Shown in pieces: positions 25,769 through 35,430 of a stretch of 64,000 nt of DNA. The translations under genes were made by a program, and so were the position numbers. Numbering within the stretch: the first letter of the stretch is position 1; each line of letters opens with the position of its first letter. The stretch lies in NCBI RefSeq assembly GCF_022012445.1, contig NZ_JAKLTS010000013.1, positions 1-64,000 of the forward strand, given 5' to 3'. Below the pieces are notes generated by a model. That model had not been told where the DNA came from and made no database searches. It was given only the letters and a program-made list of their open reading frames with translations. Origin of the DNA: Massilia sp. TS11 (GTDB taxonomy: Bacteria; Pseudomonadota; Gammaproteobacteria; Burkholderiales; Burkholderiaceae_D).

Positions 25769-26953
25769 TCAGATCGCGCCGTCGGCGCGCAGGGCCGCGA
25801 TCTCCTCGGCCGACAGGCCCAGGCTGGCCAAGACTTCATCGGTGTGGGCGCCCAGGGCGGGGCCGATCCAGGCGGTGCCGCCGGGCGTGGCCGACAGCTT
25901 GGGCGTGACCGCCGGCAGCTTGATCGGGGTGCCGTCGGCGAAGGCGGCCTGCTCGAACATGCCGCGCGCGAGGAATTGCGGGTCCTGCAGCATATCGCGC
26001 ACCGAGTAGATTTTCGAGGCCGGCACGTCGGCCGCCGTCAGCACGGCCAGCGCGCTGTCGATGTCGTGGGTGGCGCACCAGGCCTGGATGGCGCCGTCGA
26101 TGTCGGCCGTGCGCGGCACCCGCCCGTCATTGCGGGCCAGCGCCGGATCCTCGGCCATGTCGTAGCGGCCGATGGCCGTCATCAGGCGCTTGAAGATCGC
26201 GTCGCCATTGCCGGCGATGACGATGTTCTGGCCATCGCGCGTGGTGTAGGTGTTGGACGGGACGATGCCCGGCAGGGCGCCGCCGGTGCGCTCGCGCACC
26301 ACACCGGCGTAGTCGAATTCCGGCACCAGCGATTCCATCAGATTGAAGACCGACTCGTACAGGGCCACGTCGACCATCTGGCCTTGGCCCGTCACGTCGC
26401 GGTGGCGCAGCGCCATCAGCGCGCCGATCACGCCATGCAGGGCGGCGACCGAATCGCCGATCGAGATCCCGACGCGCACCGGCGGCCGGTCCGGGTGGCC
26501 GGACACGTAGCGCAGCCCGCCCATCGATTCGCCGACCGCGCCGAAGCCCGGCTGGTCGCGCATCGGGCCGGTCTGGCCAAAGCCGGACAGGCGCACCATG
26601 ATGGTCGAGGGCTTGTCGGCCTTCAGCTGCTCGTAGCCGAGGCCCCATTTTTCCAGCACGCCGGGGCGGTAGTTTTCGACGATGATGTCGGCTTCCAGCG
26701 CCAGCCGGCGCGCCAGGGCGCGGCCCTCGGCGTGCTTCATGTTCAGGGTGACGCTCTTCTTGTTGCGCGCCTGGACCGCCCACCACAGCGAGGTGCCGTC
26801 CTTCAGCACGCGCCAGCTGCGCAGCGGGTCGCCGCCGTCCGGGGTTTCGATCTTGATGACGTCGGCGCCGAATTCGCCCAGCATGCGCGCGCAGAACGGG
26901 CCCGCGATCAGCGTGCCCAGTTCAAGCACCTTGATGCCTTTCAGCGCCGTCAT
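25769..26953 (-). CDS. CaiB/BaiF family CoA-transferase
   Basis: 394 residues from ATG 26953. Family hallmarks: [68 protein letters not shown] and [15 protein letters not shown], typical of class III CoA-transferases, which shuttle CoA between organic acids. Substrate unknown. The start overlaps the recR stop as ATGA (26950-26953), so translation is probably coupled to recR, though no functional link is known. The remaining gap 25652-25768 is featureless. Confidence 0.88.
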   Translation of the reverse strand: MTALKGIKVLELGTLIAGPFCARMLGEFGADVIKIETPDGGDPLRSWRVLKDGTSLWWAVQARNKKSVTLNMKHAEGRALARRLALEADIIVENYRPGVLEKWGLGYEQLKADKPSTIMVRLSGFGQTGPMRDQPGFGAVGESMGGLRYVSGHPDRPPVRVGISIGDSVAALHGVIGALMALRHRDVTGQGQMVDVALYESVFNLMESLVPEFDYAGVVRERTGGALPGIVPSNTYTTRDGQNIVIAGNGDAIFKRLMTAIGRYDMAEDPALARNDGRVPRTADIDGAIQAWCATHDIDSALAVLTAADVPASKIYSVRDMLQDPQFLARGMFEQAAFADGTPIKLPAVTPKLSATPGGTAWIGPALGAHTDEVLASLGLSAEEIAALRADGAI

Positions 26954-27543
26954 GTGCTGCGGCGGTCCAGCATGGCGCGCGCGATGGTGCCGGCGTCCAC
27001 GTATTCGAGCTCGCCGCCGACCGGCACCCCGCGCGCCAGGCGGCTGACCTGCAGGCCGCGCGCCTTCAGCATTTCGGCGATGTAGTGGGCGGTGGCCTCG
27101 CCCTCGCTGGTGAAATTGGTCGCCAGGACCACTTCCCGCACCAGACCATCGGCGGCGCGCTGCATCAGTTTTTCGAGATGGATGTCCTTCGGCCCGATGC
27201 CGTCCAGCGGCGACAGGCGTCCCATCAGCACGAAGTAGCGGCCCTTGTAGGTCAGGGTCTGCTCGATCATCATCTGGTCGGCCGGGGTCTCGACCACGCA
27301 CAGCAGGGCCGTGTCGCGCTCGGGATCGGCGCAGGTGTCGCACACTTCGCTTTCGCTGAAGGTGTTACACAGGGCGCAGTGATGGACCTGCTCGACCGCC
27401 TGGAACAGCGCGCGCGCGAGCATGGCAGCGCCTTCGCGGTCGTGCTGCAGCAGATGGTAGGCCATGCGCTGCGCCGACTTCGGCCCGACGCCAGGCAGGC
27501 GGCGCAGGGCTTCGGTCAGAAAATCGAGCGACTTCGCGGTCAC
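26950..27543 (-). CDS. recR: Recombination mediator protein RecR
   Basis: 197 residues, the usual length. N-terminal helix-hairpin-helix ([19 protein letters not shown]), a four-cysteine zinc finger ([16 protein letters not shown]) and a TOPRIM domain ([32 protein letters not shown]). RecR works with RecO to load RecA at gapped DNA. It lies in the conserved dnaX-ybaB-recR cluster. Confidence 0.97.
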   Translation of the reverse strand: MTAKSLDFLTEALRRLPGVGPKSAQRMAYHLLQHDREGAAMLARALFQAVEQVHHCALCNTFSESEVCDTCADPERDTALLCVVETPADQMMIEQTLTYKGRYFVLMGRLSPLDGIGPKDIHLEKLMQRAADGLVREVVLATNFTSEGEATAHYIAEMLKARGLQVSRLARGVPVGGELEYVDAGTIARAMLDRRST

Positions 27544-27550
27544 GCCTTCC

Positions 27551-27877
27551 TCAGAACGGCATCTTGAAGCCCGGGGGCAGCGGCATACCGGCCGTCAGCG
27601 CACCCATTTTTTCCGAGGCCGTGGCTTCGGCCTTGCGCACGGCGTCGTTGAAGGCGGCGGCGACCAGGTCTTCCAGCATGTCCTTGTCGTCGGCCAGCAG
27701 CGAGGGGTCGATGCTGACGCGCTTGACGTCGTTTTTGCAGGTCATGACGACCTTCACCAGGCCGGCGCCAGCCTGGCCTTCGACTTCGATCGTGGCCAGC
27801 TGTTCCTGCGCCTTGCGCATATTGTCCTGCATGGCCTGGGCCTGTTTCATCAGACCGGCGAGTTGGTTCTTCATCAT
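27551..27877 (-). CDS. ybaB: YbaB/EbfC family nucleoid-associated protein
   Basis: 108 residues. [40 protein letters not shown] and LPPGFKMPF at the end are typical of this small dimeric DNA-binding family. Located between dnaX and recR, its conserved position, seven bases from recR. Confidence 0.96.
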   Translation of the reverse strand: MMKNQLAGLMKQAQAMQDNMRKAQEQLATIEVEGQAGAGLVKVVMTCKNDVKRVSIDPSLLADDKDMLEDLVAAAFNDAVRKAEATASEKMGALTAGMPLPPGFKMPF

Positions 27878-27903
27878 GGTAGCTTTTCCTTTTCTTGAAT
27901 GGC

Positions 27904-30120
27904 TTAGGCGGTTTCGGGCGGTTTCACCGAACCGGGAATCACGCTCGCGCCGAGCAGGCGCATCATGTCCTGAACGAAGGGGTCGCGCTCGACCAGTTCT
28001 TCGGCGGCGCGCTGGCGCGCCTCGCGCGCGGCCTGGGCAAAGGCGCTGGCCGTATGCCAGACCGGCCCGATCTCGATCTCGAGATTGACGCGCACCTCAG
28101 GGAAGCGCTCCTGCAGCGCGGCCGCGAGTTTCTCAGTATTGCCGCTGGCGCGCAAGGTATCGACCGGCACGCGCAGCTTGAAGTGGGCCGCATGGCCGTC
28201 GCAGCTGGCGCTGACCAATTCGGTTTGCACCGCCAGCTGCTGGGCCACGCCGCGCAGCGGCAGGCCGGCGGCCAGCTCGGGCCAGTTGCCGTTCCAGCCG
28301 ATGGCGGGCAGCGGCGCGATCACATGCTCGGTGCGCGGCGCGGCCGGCGCGCGCGCCACGGGCGCTGCAGCCGGTGCGGCCTGGGCTTCCTCGGGGAAGC
28401 CGGTGGCCCAGGCAGGCGGTTCATCGTCGGGCACGGCCTCGGCCTGGCCCAGGTCCCAGGGCGGCGCCTCGGCCACCACATCGCCCTCGTCCTGGGCGGC
28501 CGGGGCGGCGGCGCGCGCGACCGGGGCCGCCGCAGGCGGCGCGGCCACGGGCGCCGGGGCCGGCGCCGGACGCGGGGTGGCGCCGCTGATGGCGCCCGCA
28601 CCCGGCTTGCCGCGCGAAGCGGCGCGTGCTGCTTCGAGCGCGGCCTGGATGGCGGCGCGCGCGGGGCTGAGCGGCGCGGCAGCAGCCGGTGCCGCTTCCG
28701 CGCTCGGCGCGGGCACGGGGGCTGCCGGCGCGACAGCGACCGGATCGGCCGGCGCGGGGACCGGCGCTGCGGCCAGCGGCGCCGGTGCCGGGATTTCAGC
28801 CACCGGGGCAGGCGCCGGAGCAGCCGCCATCGGTGCGGGTGCCGGTGCAGCCGCCACTGGTGCGGGCGCCGGGGCAGCGGCCTGCGGCGCCGGACGCGCT
28901 GCCGGGCGCGCCGCGCCAGCCGCCGCCATGGCGGCCGCGCGGGCCTCGCCGGCCATGCTGCGCGCCTGGCCGGCCGTAGCCGGACCGGTCGGCTTGGCGC
29001 CGCCGCCAGCGGCTGCGCCGTTCTCGGGACGGAAGGCCAGCATGCGCAGCAGCGTCATGCTGAAGCCCGCGTATTCATCGGGCGCCAGGCCCATTTCATT
29101 GCGGCCGTGGACGGCGATTTGATAATACAGCTGCACTTCCTGCGGGTCGAACAGCTCGGCCAGGCGCAGGATGTCGGCGTATTCGGGCAGGTCTTCGGGC
29201 ACGGCGGCCGGCACGCTCTGGGCCAGGGCCACGCGGTGCAGCAGGGTCGCCAGGTCCTGCAGGGCGGCGTTGTAAGACAGGCTGCGGCTGGCCATTTCGT
29301 CGGCCACGGCCATCAGATCGGCGCCGTCATTGCGCGCCAGCGCGTCCAGCAGGCGCACCAGGAAGCTCTGATCGAGCGCGCCCAGCATGCCCTGCACGGC
29401 TTCCAGCGTCACCTGCCCGGCCGCATAGGCGATCGCCTGGTCGGTCAGCGAGAGCGCATCGCGCATCGAGCCGTGCGCCCCTTGGGCCAGCAGGCGCAGG
29501 GCCGGCTGCTCGAAGCCGATGCCCTCCTGCCCGAGAATGTTCTCGAGATGGCCGATGATGTGCCCGGGCGGCATCTGCTTCAGATTGAACTGCAGGCAGC
29601 GCGACAGCACCGTCACCGGAATCTTCTGCGGATCGGTGGTGGCGAGGATGAACTTGATATGCGGCGGCGGCTCTTCCAGCGTCTTCAGCATGGCGTTGAA
29701 GGCGTGGTTGGTCAGCATGTGCACTTCGTCGATCATATAGACCTTGAAGCGCGCGTTGGACGGGGCGTAGATGGCCTGTTCGAGCAGCTGCGCCATTTCG
29801 TCGACGCCGCGGTTCGAGGCCGCGTCCATTTCGATGTAGTCGACGAAGCGGCCGCCGTCGATGGCCACGCAGGCCTCGCACTGGCCGCAGGGCTCGGCCG
29901 TCACCCCGCCCTGCCCGTCCGGGCCGGTGCAGTTGAGGCTCTTGGCCAGAATGCGCGAGAGCGTGGTCTTGCCCACGCCGCGCGTCCCGGTAAACAGATA
30001 GGCATGGTGCAGGCGCTGGGTGCGCAGCGCGTGCGACAGGGCGCGCACCACGTGCTCCTGCCCGACCAGGGTCTCGAAGTTGCGGGGACGGTATTTGCGG
30101 GCGAGGACTTGATAAGACAT
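27904..30120 (-). CDS. dnaX: DNA polymerase III subunit gamma/tau
   Basis: 738 residues starting [12 protein letters not shown] at ATG 30120. AAA+ domain: [18 protein letters not shown] (Walker A), zinc-binding cysteines around [26 protein letters not shown] (Walker B), [19 protein letters not shown] (sensor 1). Domain III about 240-365. Residues about 375-580 form a very Ala/Pro-rich linker built of [13 protein letters not shown] units, then the tau C-terminal domain that binds the polymerase alpha subunit. No obvious A-rich slippery heptamer for a gamma frameshift is visible, so only tau is expected. Confidence 0.95.
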   Translation of the reverse strand: MSYQVLARKYRPRNFETLVGQEHVVRALSHALRTQRLHHAYLFTGTRGVGKTTLSRILAKSLNCTGPDGQGGVTAEPCGQCEACVAIDGGRFVDYIEMDAASNRGVDEMAQLLEQAIYAPSNARFKVYMIDEVHMLTNHAFNAMLKTLEEPPPHIKFILATTDPQKIPVTVLSRCLQFNLKQMPPGHIIGHLENILGQEGIGFEQPALRLLAQGAHGSMRDALSLTDQAIAYAAGQVTLEAVQGMLGALDQSFLVRLLDALARNDGADLMAVADEMASRSLSYNAALQDLATLLHRVALAQSVPAAVPEDLPEYADILRLAELFDPQEVQLYYQIAVHGRNEMGLAPDEYAGFSMTLLRMLAFRPENGAAAGGGAKPTGPATAGQARSMAGEARAAAMAAAGAARPAARPAPQAAAPAPAPVAAAPAPAPMAAAPAPAPVAEIPAPAPLAAAPVPAPADPVAVAPAAPVPAPSAEAAPAAAAPLSPARAAIQAALEAARAASRGKPGAGAISGATPRPAPAPAPVAAPPAAAPVARAAAPAAQDEGDVVAEAPPWDLGQAEAVPDDEPPAWATGFPEEAQAAPAAAPVARAPAAPRTEHVIAPLPAIGWNGNWPELAAGLPLRGVAQQLAVQTELVSASCDGHAAHFKLRVPVDTLRASGNTEKLAAALQERFPEVRVNLEIEIGPVWHTASAFAQAAREARQRAAEELVERDPFVQDMMRLLGASVIPGSVKPPETA

Positions 30121-30196
30121 GCTCAGATTGTACTCCGGCCGACAGTCAAACCGCCATTGTAGCAACCAGCGCAGGGAATGATAGAGGGAGAAAGGA

Positions 30197-30294
30197 GGCG
30201 AGCCTGATCTGCGGCACTTGTGGGGAATAGCTGTGGCTGCTTCGTTCCCGACCTGACCAGGTTGACCATGCCACAATGCGCAGGGGCCCGCCCG
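30197..30294 (-). ncRNA. ffs: Signal recognition particle RNA (4.5S)
   Basis: The minus strand contains the conserved SRP domain IV core (CCTGGTCAGGTCGGGAAC then GAAGCAGCC). The flanking sequences pair into a long hairpin: GGCGGGCCCCTGCGC... with ...GCCGCAGATCAGGCTCGCC. About 98 nt, ends approximate. A TATAAT box lies seven bases upstream. Position just upstream of dnaX is common in betaproteobacteria. Confidence 0.93.
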
Positions 30295-30300
30295 GGACGC

Positions 30301-30330
30301 ATTATATCAGTCCCGGGGCGCGCACGCCAA
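30301..30330 (-). promoter_or_regulatory. Promoter of 4.5S RNA
   Basis: On the minus strand TTGGCG, an 18-bp spacer, then a perfect TATAAT. The spacer is G+C-rich, resembling a discriminator-type stable RNA promoter. Confidence 0.75.
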
Positions 30331-30336
30331 ACCCTC

Positions 30337-31821
30337 TTACAAACCGAGCTGTTGCCAGATCTCGTCGACCCGCAGTTTGACCGCCTCGCTCATGGTGATC
30401 GTGCGGCCCCATTCGCGCGCGGTCTCGCCCGGCCACTTGTTGGTGGCGTCGATGCCCATCTTCGAACCCAGGCCCGAAACCGGCGAGGCAAAGTCCAGAT
30501 AATCGATCGGCGTGTTGTCGACCAGGGTCGTGTCGCGGGTCGGATCGACCCGGGTGGTGATCGCCCAGATGACCTCTTTCCAGTCGCGGATGTTCACGTC
30601 CTCGTCCACCACCACGATGAACTTGGTATACATAAACTGGCGCAGGAAGCTCCAGACCCCGAACATCACCCGTTTGGCATGGCCCGGGTAGGCCTTCTTC
30701 ATCTGGACGATGGCCATGCGGTAGCTGCAGCCCTCGGGCGGCAGATAGAAGTCGGTCACCTCGCTGAACTGCTTTTGCAGCAGCGGCACGAAGACTTCAT
30801 TCAGGGCCACGCCCAGCACGGCCGGCTCGTCGGGCGGCTTGCCCGTGTAGGTCGAGTGGTAGATCGGGTCGCGCCGCATGGTGATGCGGTCGACCGTGAA
30901 CACCGGGAAGCGGTCCTGCTCATTGTAATAGCCGGTGTGGTCGCCATACGGGCCTTCGAGCGCATGCTCATAGCCGCTCGGGTCGCTTGCGTCCGGATAG
31001 ATATGCCCTTCGAGCACGATTTCAGCCGAGGCCGGCACGCGCAGTTCGGAGCCGATCGCCTTGACCAGCTCGGTGCGGCTGCCGCGCAGCAGGCCGGCGA
31101 ACTGGTATTCGGACAGGCTGTCCGGCACCGGCGTCACCGCGCCCAGAATGGTGGCCGGATCGGCCCCGAGCGCCACCGCGATCGGATACGGCTGACCCGG
31201 GTTGCGCAGGCAGTGCTCGCGAAAATCGAGCGCGCCGCCGCGGTGCGCCAGCCAGCGCATGATCAGCTTGTTCGGACCGAGCAGCTGCTGGCGGTAGATG
31301 CCCAGATTCTGACGCTTCTTATTGGGGCCCTTGGTAATGACCAGCCCCCAGGTGATCAGCGGCGCCACGTCGCCCGGCCAGCAGTGCTGGATCGGCAGGC
31401 GGCCGAGGTCGACGTCCTGCCCTTCCCACACCACGTCCTGGCAGGGCGCGCTGCTTTTCTCTTTGGGCGCCATGTCCCACACGGCCTTGACCAGGTCGAC
31501 CATCTTCTTCATGTCGCCGAAGCCCTTGGGCGGCTCCGGCTCCTTCAGGCGCGCCAGCACATGGCCGATCATGCGCAGCTCGGACAGGTCCTGGGCGCCC
31601 ATGCCGAGCGCCACCCGGCGCGGCGTGCCGAACAGATTACCCAGCACCGGCATGCTGTGCCCGGTCGGCTTTTCAAACAGCAGCGCCGGCCCGCCGGCGC
31701 GCAGCGTGCGGTCGCACACCTCGGTCATTTCGAGATGGGGCGAGACCGGCACGGCGACCCGTTTTAATTCGCCCAAGTTTTGCAACTGGGCAATAAAATC
31801 GCGTAAATCAGCGTATTTCAT
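30337..31821 (-). CDS. ubiD: 4-hydroxy-3-polyprenylbenzoate decarboxylase UbiD
   Basis: 494 residues, normal for UbiD. Recognisable segments: [79 protein letters not shown] and [15 protein letters not shown], with the prenyl-FMN/Mn site region and catalytic Glu/Asp-rich EGPYGDHTG. It decarboxylates the ubiquinone precursor using prenylated FMN. Translated from ATG 31821; it ends just before the ffs promoter. Confidence 0.96.
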   Translation of the reverse strand: MKYADLRDFIAQLQNLGELKRVAVPVSPHLEMTEVCDRTLRAGGPALLFEKPTGHSMPVLGNLFGTPRRVALGMGAQDLSELRMIGHVLARLKEPEPPKGFGDMKKMVDLVKAVWDMAPKEKSSAPCQDVVWEGQDVDLGRLPIQHCWPGDVAPLITWGLVITKGPNKKRQNLGIYRQQLLGPNKLIMRWLAHRGGALDFREHCLRNPGQPYPIAVALGADPATILGAVTPVPDSLSEYQFAGLLRGSRTELVKAIGSELRVPASAEIVLEGHIYPDASDPSGYEHALEGPYGDHTGYYNEQDRFPVFTVDRITMRRDPIYHSTYTGKPPDEPAVLGVALNEVFVPLLQKQFSEVTDFYLPPEGCSYRMAIVQMKKAYPGHAKRVMFGVWSFLRQFMYTKFIVVVDEDVNIRDWKEVIWAITTRVDPTRDTTLVDNTPIDYLDFASPVSGLGSKMGIDATNKWPGETAREWGRTITMSEAVKLRVDEIWQQLGL

Positions 31822-31954
31822 CGTTTTCGTTTGTAACAGGGTTCCGTTCAGGCCGCTTAAAAAGAGCGAGCCAAGTCCTTGATTCTATGTGGGTTTGCGG
31901 CGGTGCAGCAGGAAAATCAATATCTAAAAGTAATAAGACACACTTGCGTTAGTA

Positions 31955-31983
31955 TTGACTTGATATAAACCGCCCCCTACAAT
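31955..31983 (+). promoter_or_regulatory. Sigma-70 promoter of the lytic transglycosylase gene
   Basis: TTGACT (31955-31960), a 17-bp spacer and TACAAT (31978-31983), each one base off consensus. Transcription would start near 31990, giving a leader of about 300 nt before the ATG at 32288. Confidence 0.7.
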
Positions 31984-31989
31984 GCGGTC

Positions 31990-32287
31990 CATCGTATGAG
32001 TTGGCACCTCGCCTCAATGTCGCGACTGGATTGTAGCCGACTCATCCACCCACGGGGGACGGGGCCCCACATGACATTTTAAGGAGTGTTTTTTCATAAG
32101 GCGTCTGCCTTCCCCCGAAACGCATTGCCTGCTCCTGGACGAGGGAGCGCCAGTTTAGCGGGCAATTAAGGCGTCAGACCCCCACCGCCCTGGTGGAGCC
32201 TGACGAAAAATCTGATGCACGGCATGACGCAGACCGGAACGCGCCAACGCGCGACTGGACAGCTTTTGCCGCGACAAAGGAGGTAGC
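31990..32287 (+). other. Long structured 5' leader, candidate regulatory RNA
   Basis: About 300 nt between the promoter and the start codon, with no good open frame. Visible stems: ATGAGTTGGC with GCCGACTCAT (one G-T pair, loop of about 31 nt), AAGGC/GCCTT (near 32098-32111) and GTCAG...CCTGAC enclosing CCACC/GGTGG. Between them is a purine-rich ACGGGGGACGGGGCCCC and an AAGGAG site followed by six T residues without an obvious start. I cannot match it to a known riboswitch class. Regulation of the cell-wall enzyme by this leader is inference. Confidence 0.45.
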
Positions 32288-33157
32288 ATGTTGCATCGAT
32301 CCACTCTGGGTAACAACGTTACCCGCCCGGCTAGCCAGCCGGCCGTGCTTGAACGCGCGGCAAATGTGCTGCGTAATGTGCTGGCGGCAGCACAACATAC
32401 GCTGACCCTGTTCGGCCTGTCGGCCGTCGCCGCCATCGCCCTGCTGGCCGCCAAGCCTGAGCTGGCCAAGCAAGTGTCGCAGTTCCTGACCCAGGACCAG
32501 GTGCAAGAGGCGCCGGCCTTGGCTCCGGATCTGGCCGCTCTGATGGAGCAACCCGCCGTCGAAGCCGACAGCGCCCCGACGGCCGAGGAAAAAGCCCTGC
32601 TGGGCAGCCGCAAGCAGCAGCAAGCCGTGACGTCCTGGCTCAGCAAGCGTTACCGCGTGGCCAGCGATGCCACCAATATGCTGGTCTCGACCGCCTATCT
32701 GACGGCCCATGAAACCAAGATGGACCCGCTGCTGATTCTGGCCGTGATGGCCATCGAATCGGGCCTGAACCCGTTTGCCGAAAGCCCGATGGGCGCCCAG
32801 GGCCTGATGCAGGTGATGTCCAAGGTGCACCAGGACAAATTCGAGGAAATGGGCGGCGTCCAGGCAGCTCTGAATCCGGTCGCCAACATCCGCGTCGGCG
32901 CCCAGATCCTGAAGGAGTATGTGCGCCGCTCGGGCTCGATTGAAGCCGGCCTGAAAAACTACGTCGGCGCCGGTGCGGCCGAGAGCGACGCCGGCTACAG
33001 CGCCAGCGTACTGGCCGAGTACAACCGCCTCAAGCAGGTCGCTGGCGGCAAGAGCGTGCCCGTGACCATCCCCAAAGCCGTGGCCCCGGTCGAGAAAGAA
33101 CCGAAGACCGAGACCGCGCGCCAGACGGCCAAGAGCGAACAGCTGGCCGGTCTGTAA
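32288..33157 (+). CDS. Lytic transglycosylase (SLT domain)
   Basis: 289 residues from ATG 32288 behind a near-perfect AAAGGAGGT. A hydrophobic segment around 42-58 acts as membrane anchor or uncleaved signal. The SLT domain spans about 120-245: LILAVMAIESGLNPFAESPM (catalytic Glu) and MGAQGLMQVMSKVH, NIRVGAQILKEYVRR, GAGAAESDAGYSASVLAEYN. It should cleave peptidoglycan glycan strands to anhydromuropeptides in the periplasm. A basic Pro/Lys tail follows. A long leader and own promoter precede it; a bidirectional terminator follows. Confidence 0.9.
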   Translation: MLHRSTLGNNVTRPASQPAVLERAANVLRNVLAAAQHTLTLFGLSAVAAIALLAAKPELAKQVSQFLTQDQVQEAPALAPDLAALMEQPAVEADSAPTAEEKALLGSRKQQQAVTSWLSKRYRVASDATNMLVSTAYLTAHETKMDPLLILAVMAIESGLNPFAESPMGAQGLMQVMSKVHQDKFEEMGGVQAALNPVANIRVGAQILKEYVRRSGSIEAGLKNYVGAGAAESDAGYSASVLAEYNRLKQVAGGKSVPVTIPKAVAPVEKEPKTETARQTAKSEQLAGL

Positions 33158-33175
33158 GCCTGCCCTGCTCCCAAT

Positions 33176-33204
33176 AAAAAACGCGGCCTCGGCCGCGTTT
33201 TTTT
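33176..33204. terminator. Bidirectional rho-independent terminator
   Basis: Six A residues, CGCGGCC-TC-GGCCGCG, seven T residues. It serves the lytic transglycosylase gene on the plus strand and nusB on the minus strand. Confidence 0.9.
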
Positions 33205-33220
33205 ATGCCCTGCGCAATGC

Positions 33221-33682
33221 TCAGCGCGCGGCCGTTTCGTCCGGACGCAGCTTGGGCGCCAGCTTGTCGAGCACGCCGTTGACGTATTTGTGCCCGTCCA
33301 CGCCGCCAAAGCTCTTGGCCAGCTCGACCGCCTCGTTGATGACGACCTTGTAGGGAATGTCGAGGTGGTTCTTCAGTTCGTAGGCGCCCAGCACCAGCAC
33401 CGCGTGTTCGATCGGCGACAGCTCGCTGATCGGCCGGTCGAGCACGGGGGCGAGGTCGGCGCGCAAGTCCTCGACGTGACGGATGGCGCCACGCAGCAGC
33501 AGCACGAAATGCTCGCCATCGGCCTTATCGAAGCCATGCGCGCCGCGCATATTGTTGACCACCGTGTTCGGGTCATCGTGATTGAGCAGCCACTGATACA
33601 GGCCCTGCAGGGCGAACTCGCGCGCGCGATGGCGCGGCGTGCGGTTCTTGTTCGGGTTGGCGTGCGTGGTTTTCTCAGTCAT
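33221..33682 (-). CDS. nusB: Transcription antitermination factor NusB
   Basis: 153 residues. [38 protein letters not shown] and [20 protein letters not shown], then [13 protein letters not shown] are NusB signatures. It binds boxA RNA with NusE and supports rRNA transcription. It follows ribH by four bases in the conserved ribBA-ribH-nusB operon. Confidence 0.97.
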   Translation of the reverse strand: MTEKTTHANPNKNRTPRHRAREFALQGLYQWLLNHDDPNTVVNNMRGAHGFDKADGEHFVLLLRGAIRHVEDLRADLAPVLDRPISELSPIEHAVLVLGAYELKNHLDIPYKVVINEAVELAKSFGGVDGHKYVNGVLDKLAPKLRPDETAAR

Positions 33683-33686
33683 GCGC

Positions 33687-34166
33687 TCATTCCTCTTCGG
33701 GATTCAGTTCTTCGAGCGCGATCAGCAGATTCGCCATCTCGACCGCCACGCGCGCCGCCTCGGCGCCCTTGGTGGCCATGCGCACTTCGGCCTGCTCATC
33801 GTTCTCGGTGGTCAGCACGGCATTGGCGATGGGGATCGAATAGTCGAGGCTCACGCGCGTGATGCCGGCGCCCGATTCATTGGACACCAGTTCGAAGTGA
33901 TAGGTTTCACCGCGAATCACGGCGCCGAGCGCGATCAGGGCGTCGAACTGCTGGGTTTCGGCCATGCGCTGCAGGGCCAGCGGGATTTCGAGCGCGCCCG
34001 GCACGCTCACGTGCAGGGTGTCCTCGTCGGCCACGCCCAGGTGCTTGAGCTCGGCCAGGCAGCTGGCCAGCAGGCCGTGGCAGACATCTTCATTGAAACG
34101 GGCTTGCACCACGCCGATGCGCAGGCCGCTGCCGTCCAGGTTCTTTTCGTAGGTTCCTACCGTCAT
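33687..34166 (-). CDS. ribH: 6,7-dimethyl-8-ribityllumazine synthase
   Basis: 159 residues. [54 protein letters not shown] and [16 protein letters not shown] are family motifs; the catalytic His lies in GETYHFE. It condenses the ribityl pyrimidine with dihydroxybutanone phosphate to lumazine, the penultimate riboflavin step. Between ribBA and nusB. Confidence 0.97.
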   Translation of the reverse strand: MTVGTYEKNLDGSGLRIGVVQARFNEDVCHGLLASCLAELKHLGVADEDTLHVSVPGALEIPLALQRMAETQQFDALIALGAVIRGETYHFELVSNESGAGITRVSLDYSIPIANAVLTTENDEQAEVRMATKGAEAARVAVEMANLLIALEELNPEEE

Positions 34167-34193
34167 GGTCTGGTCCTTTGCTGTTTTTGTTGT

Positions 34194-35303
34194 TTATTCC
34201 GGCTTGGGCTGGTAGCCCGTCACTTCGAGGTGGTAGCCGGTCATGGAAGGCATCTTGCGCGGGCTGGCCAGCAGTTTCATCTTGCCGACCCCGACGTCCT
34301 TGAGAATCTGGGCGCCGATGCCATAGGTGCGCAGATCCATGCTGGCGGCGCGCCCGGCCGGCTTGACGGCCGGCTTGTCGAGGGCGTCGAACTGGGCGAA
34401 CAGCTGCTCGGCCGATTCCTCGCAATTGAGCAGCACCATCACGCCGCGTTCGGCGCGCTGGATGGCGGCCATGGCCGAGGCCACGCTCCACGAGTGGGTC
34501 GTGACCTTCTGCTCGAGCAGGTCGAGAATCGAGACCGGCTGGTGCACGCGCACCAGGGTTTCGCGCTCGGGCGTGACCTCGCCGTGCACCAGCACCAGGT
34601 GGGCCGAGCCGCTCGGCTTGTCGCGGTAGGCGAGCAGGCGGAAGCTGCCGGCCGCCGTGTCGAGCTGGCGCTCGGCCACGCGCTCGACCATGCATTCATT
34701 GGCGCTGCGATACTGGATCAGGTCGGCAATGGTGCCGATCTTCAGATTGTGTTCCTTGGCGAACTCGATCAGGTCCGGCAGGCGCGCCATCGTGCCGTCG
34801 TCCTTCATGATCTCGCAGATCACCGAGGCCGGGGTCAGGCCGGCCATGGCGGTCAGGTCGCAGCCGGCTTCGGTATGGCCGGCGCGCATCAGCACGCCGC
34901 CCTTGACGGCTTTCAGCGGGAAGATGTGGCCCGGCTGGACGATGTCGGCCGGCTTGGCCTCGCGCGCCACCGCCACCTGGATGGTGCGTGCGCGGTCGGC
35001 CGCCGAGATCCCCGTCGTCACCCCCTCGGCCGCCTCGATCGAGACGGTGAAATTGGTGCCGAACTGGGTGCCGTTATTGGTCGCCATCATCGGCAGATTG
35101 AGCTGGCGGCAGCGCTCCTCGGTCAGCGTCAGGCAGACCAGGCCGCGCGCGTACTTGACCATGAAGTTGATGGCCTCGGGCGTGACGAAATCGGCCGCCA
35201 GCACAAGGTCGCCCTCGTTCTCGCGGTCTTCCTCGTCCACCAGGATGACCATGCGGCCAGCACGCAGCTCGTCGACGATTTCTTGGATGCTCGAAATGCT
35301 CAT
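34194..35303 (-). CDS. ribBA: 3,4-dihydroxy-2-butanone-4-phosphate synthase with degenerate GTP cyclohydrolase II domain
   Basis: 369 residues. The N-terminal 200 residues are a complete RibB: MVILVDEEDRENEGDLVLAA, GTQFGTNFTVSIEAAEGVTT, GHTEAGCDLTAMAG. The C-terminal half has the RibA fold (HLVLVHGEVTPERETLVRVH, TYGIGAQILKDVGV) but the cyclohydrolase zinc motif (normally GECLTGD...RCDCG) is replaced by HQPVSILDLLEQKVTTHSW without cysteines. This corresponds to the RibBX type known from proteobacteria, in which only DHBP synthase is active and a separate RibA supplies the other reaction. Gene symbol follows operon position; ribB/ribX would be more exact. Confidence 0.93.
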   Translation of the reverse strand: MSISSIQEIVDELRAGRMVILVDEEDRENEGDLVLAADFVTPEAINFMVKYARGLVCLTLTEERCRQLNLPMMATNNGTQFGTNFTVSIEAAEGVTTGISAADRARTIQVAVAREAKPADIVQPGHIFPLKAVKGGVLMRAGHTEAGCDLTAMAGLTPASVICEIMKDDGTMARLPDLIEFAKEHNLKIGTIADLIQYRSANECMVERVAERQLDTAAGSFRLLAYRDKPSGSAHLVLVHGEVTPERETLVRVHQPVSILDLLEQKVTTHSWSVASAMAAIQRAERGVMVLLNCEESAEQLFAQFDALDKPAVKPAGRAASMDLRTYGIGAQILKDVGVGKMKLLASPRKMPSMTGYHLEVTGYQPKPE

Positions 35304-35430
35304 GATGTCAGTGTTTCCTGCGCCTCGCGCGTAATCCTCTATTCTACCCGATCGAGAGCAGCCCCGGCAGTTGCCAAGCCCGCCCGGCGGCGCTTATGAT
35401 AGCAATTCGTTAATTTTTTCCGGTGGAGCC

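Noticed and set aside
27904..30120. Programmed frameshift site in dnaX
   Set aside because: No A-rich slippery heptamer followed by a strong hairpin was found at the expected place.
27895..30162. Long plus-strand open frame of 755 codons over dnaX
   Set aside because: It is antisense to dnaX and arises from codon bias in G+C-rich DNA; its protein is Arg/Gly/His-rich with no motif. Similar antisense frames over 10798-12960, 17285-18886, 35410-37887 and 53745-55637 were rejected for the same reason.
35304..35430. FMN riboswitch upstream of ribBA, or upstream of ribD near 43.9 kb
   Set aside because: No conserved RFN elements (such as AGGGTGAAATTCCC-like blocks) could be found in either leader.
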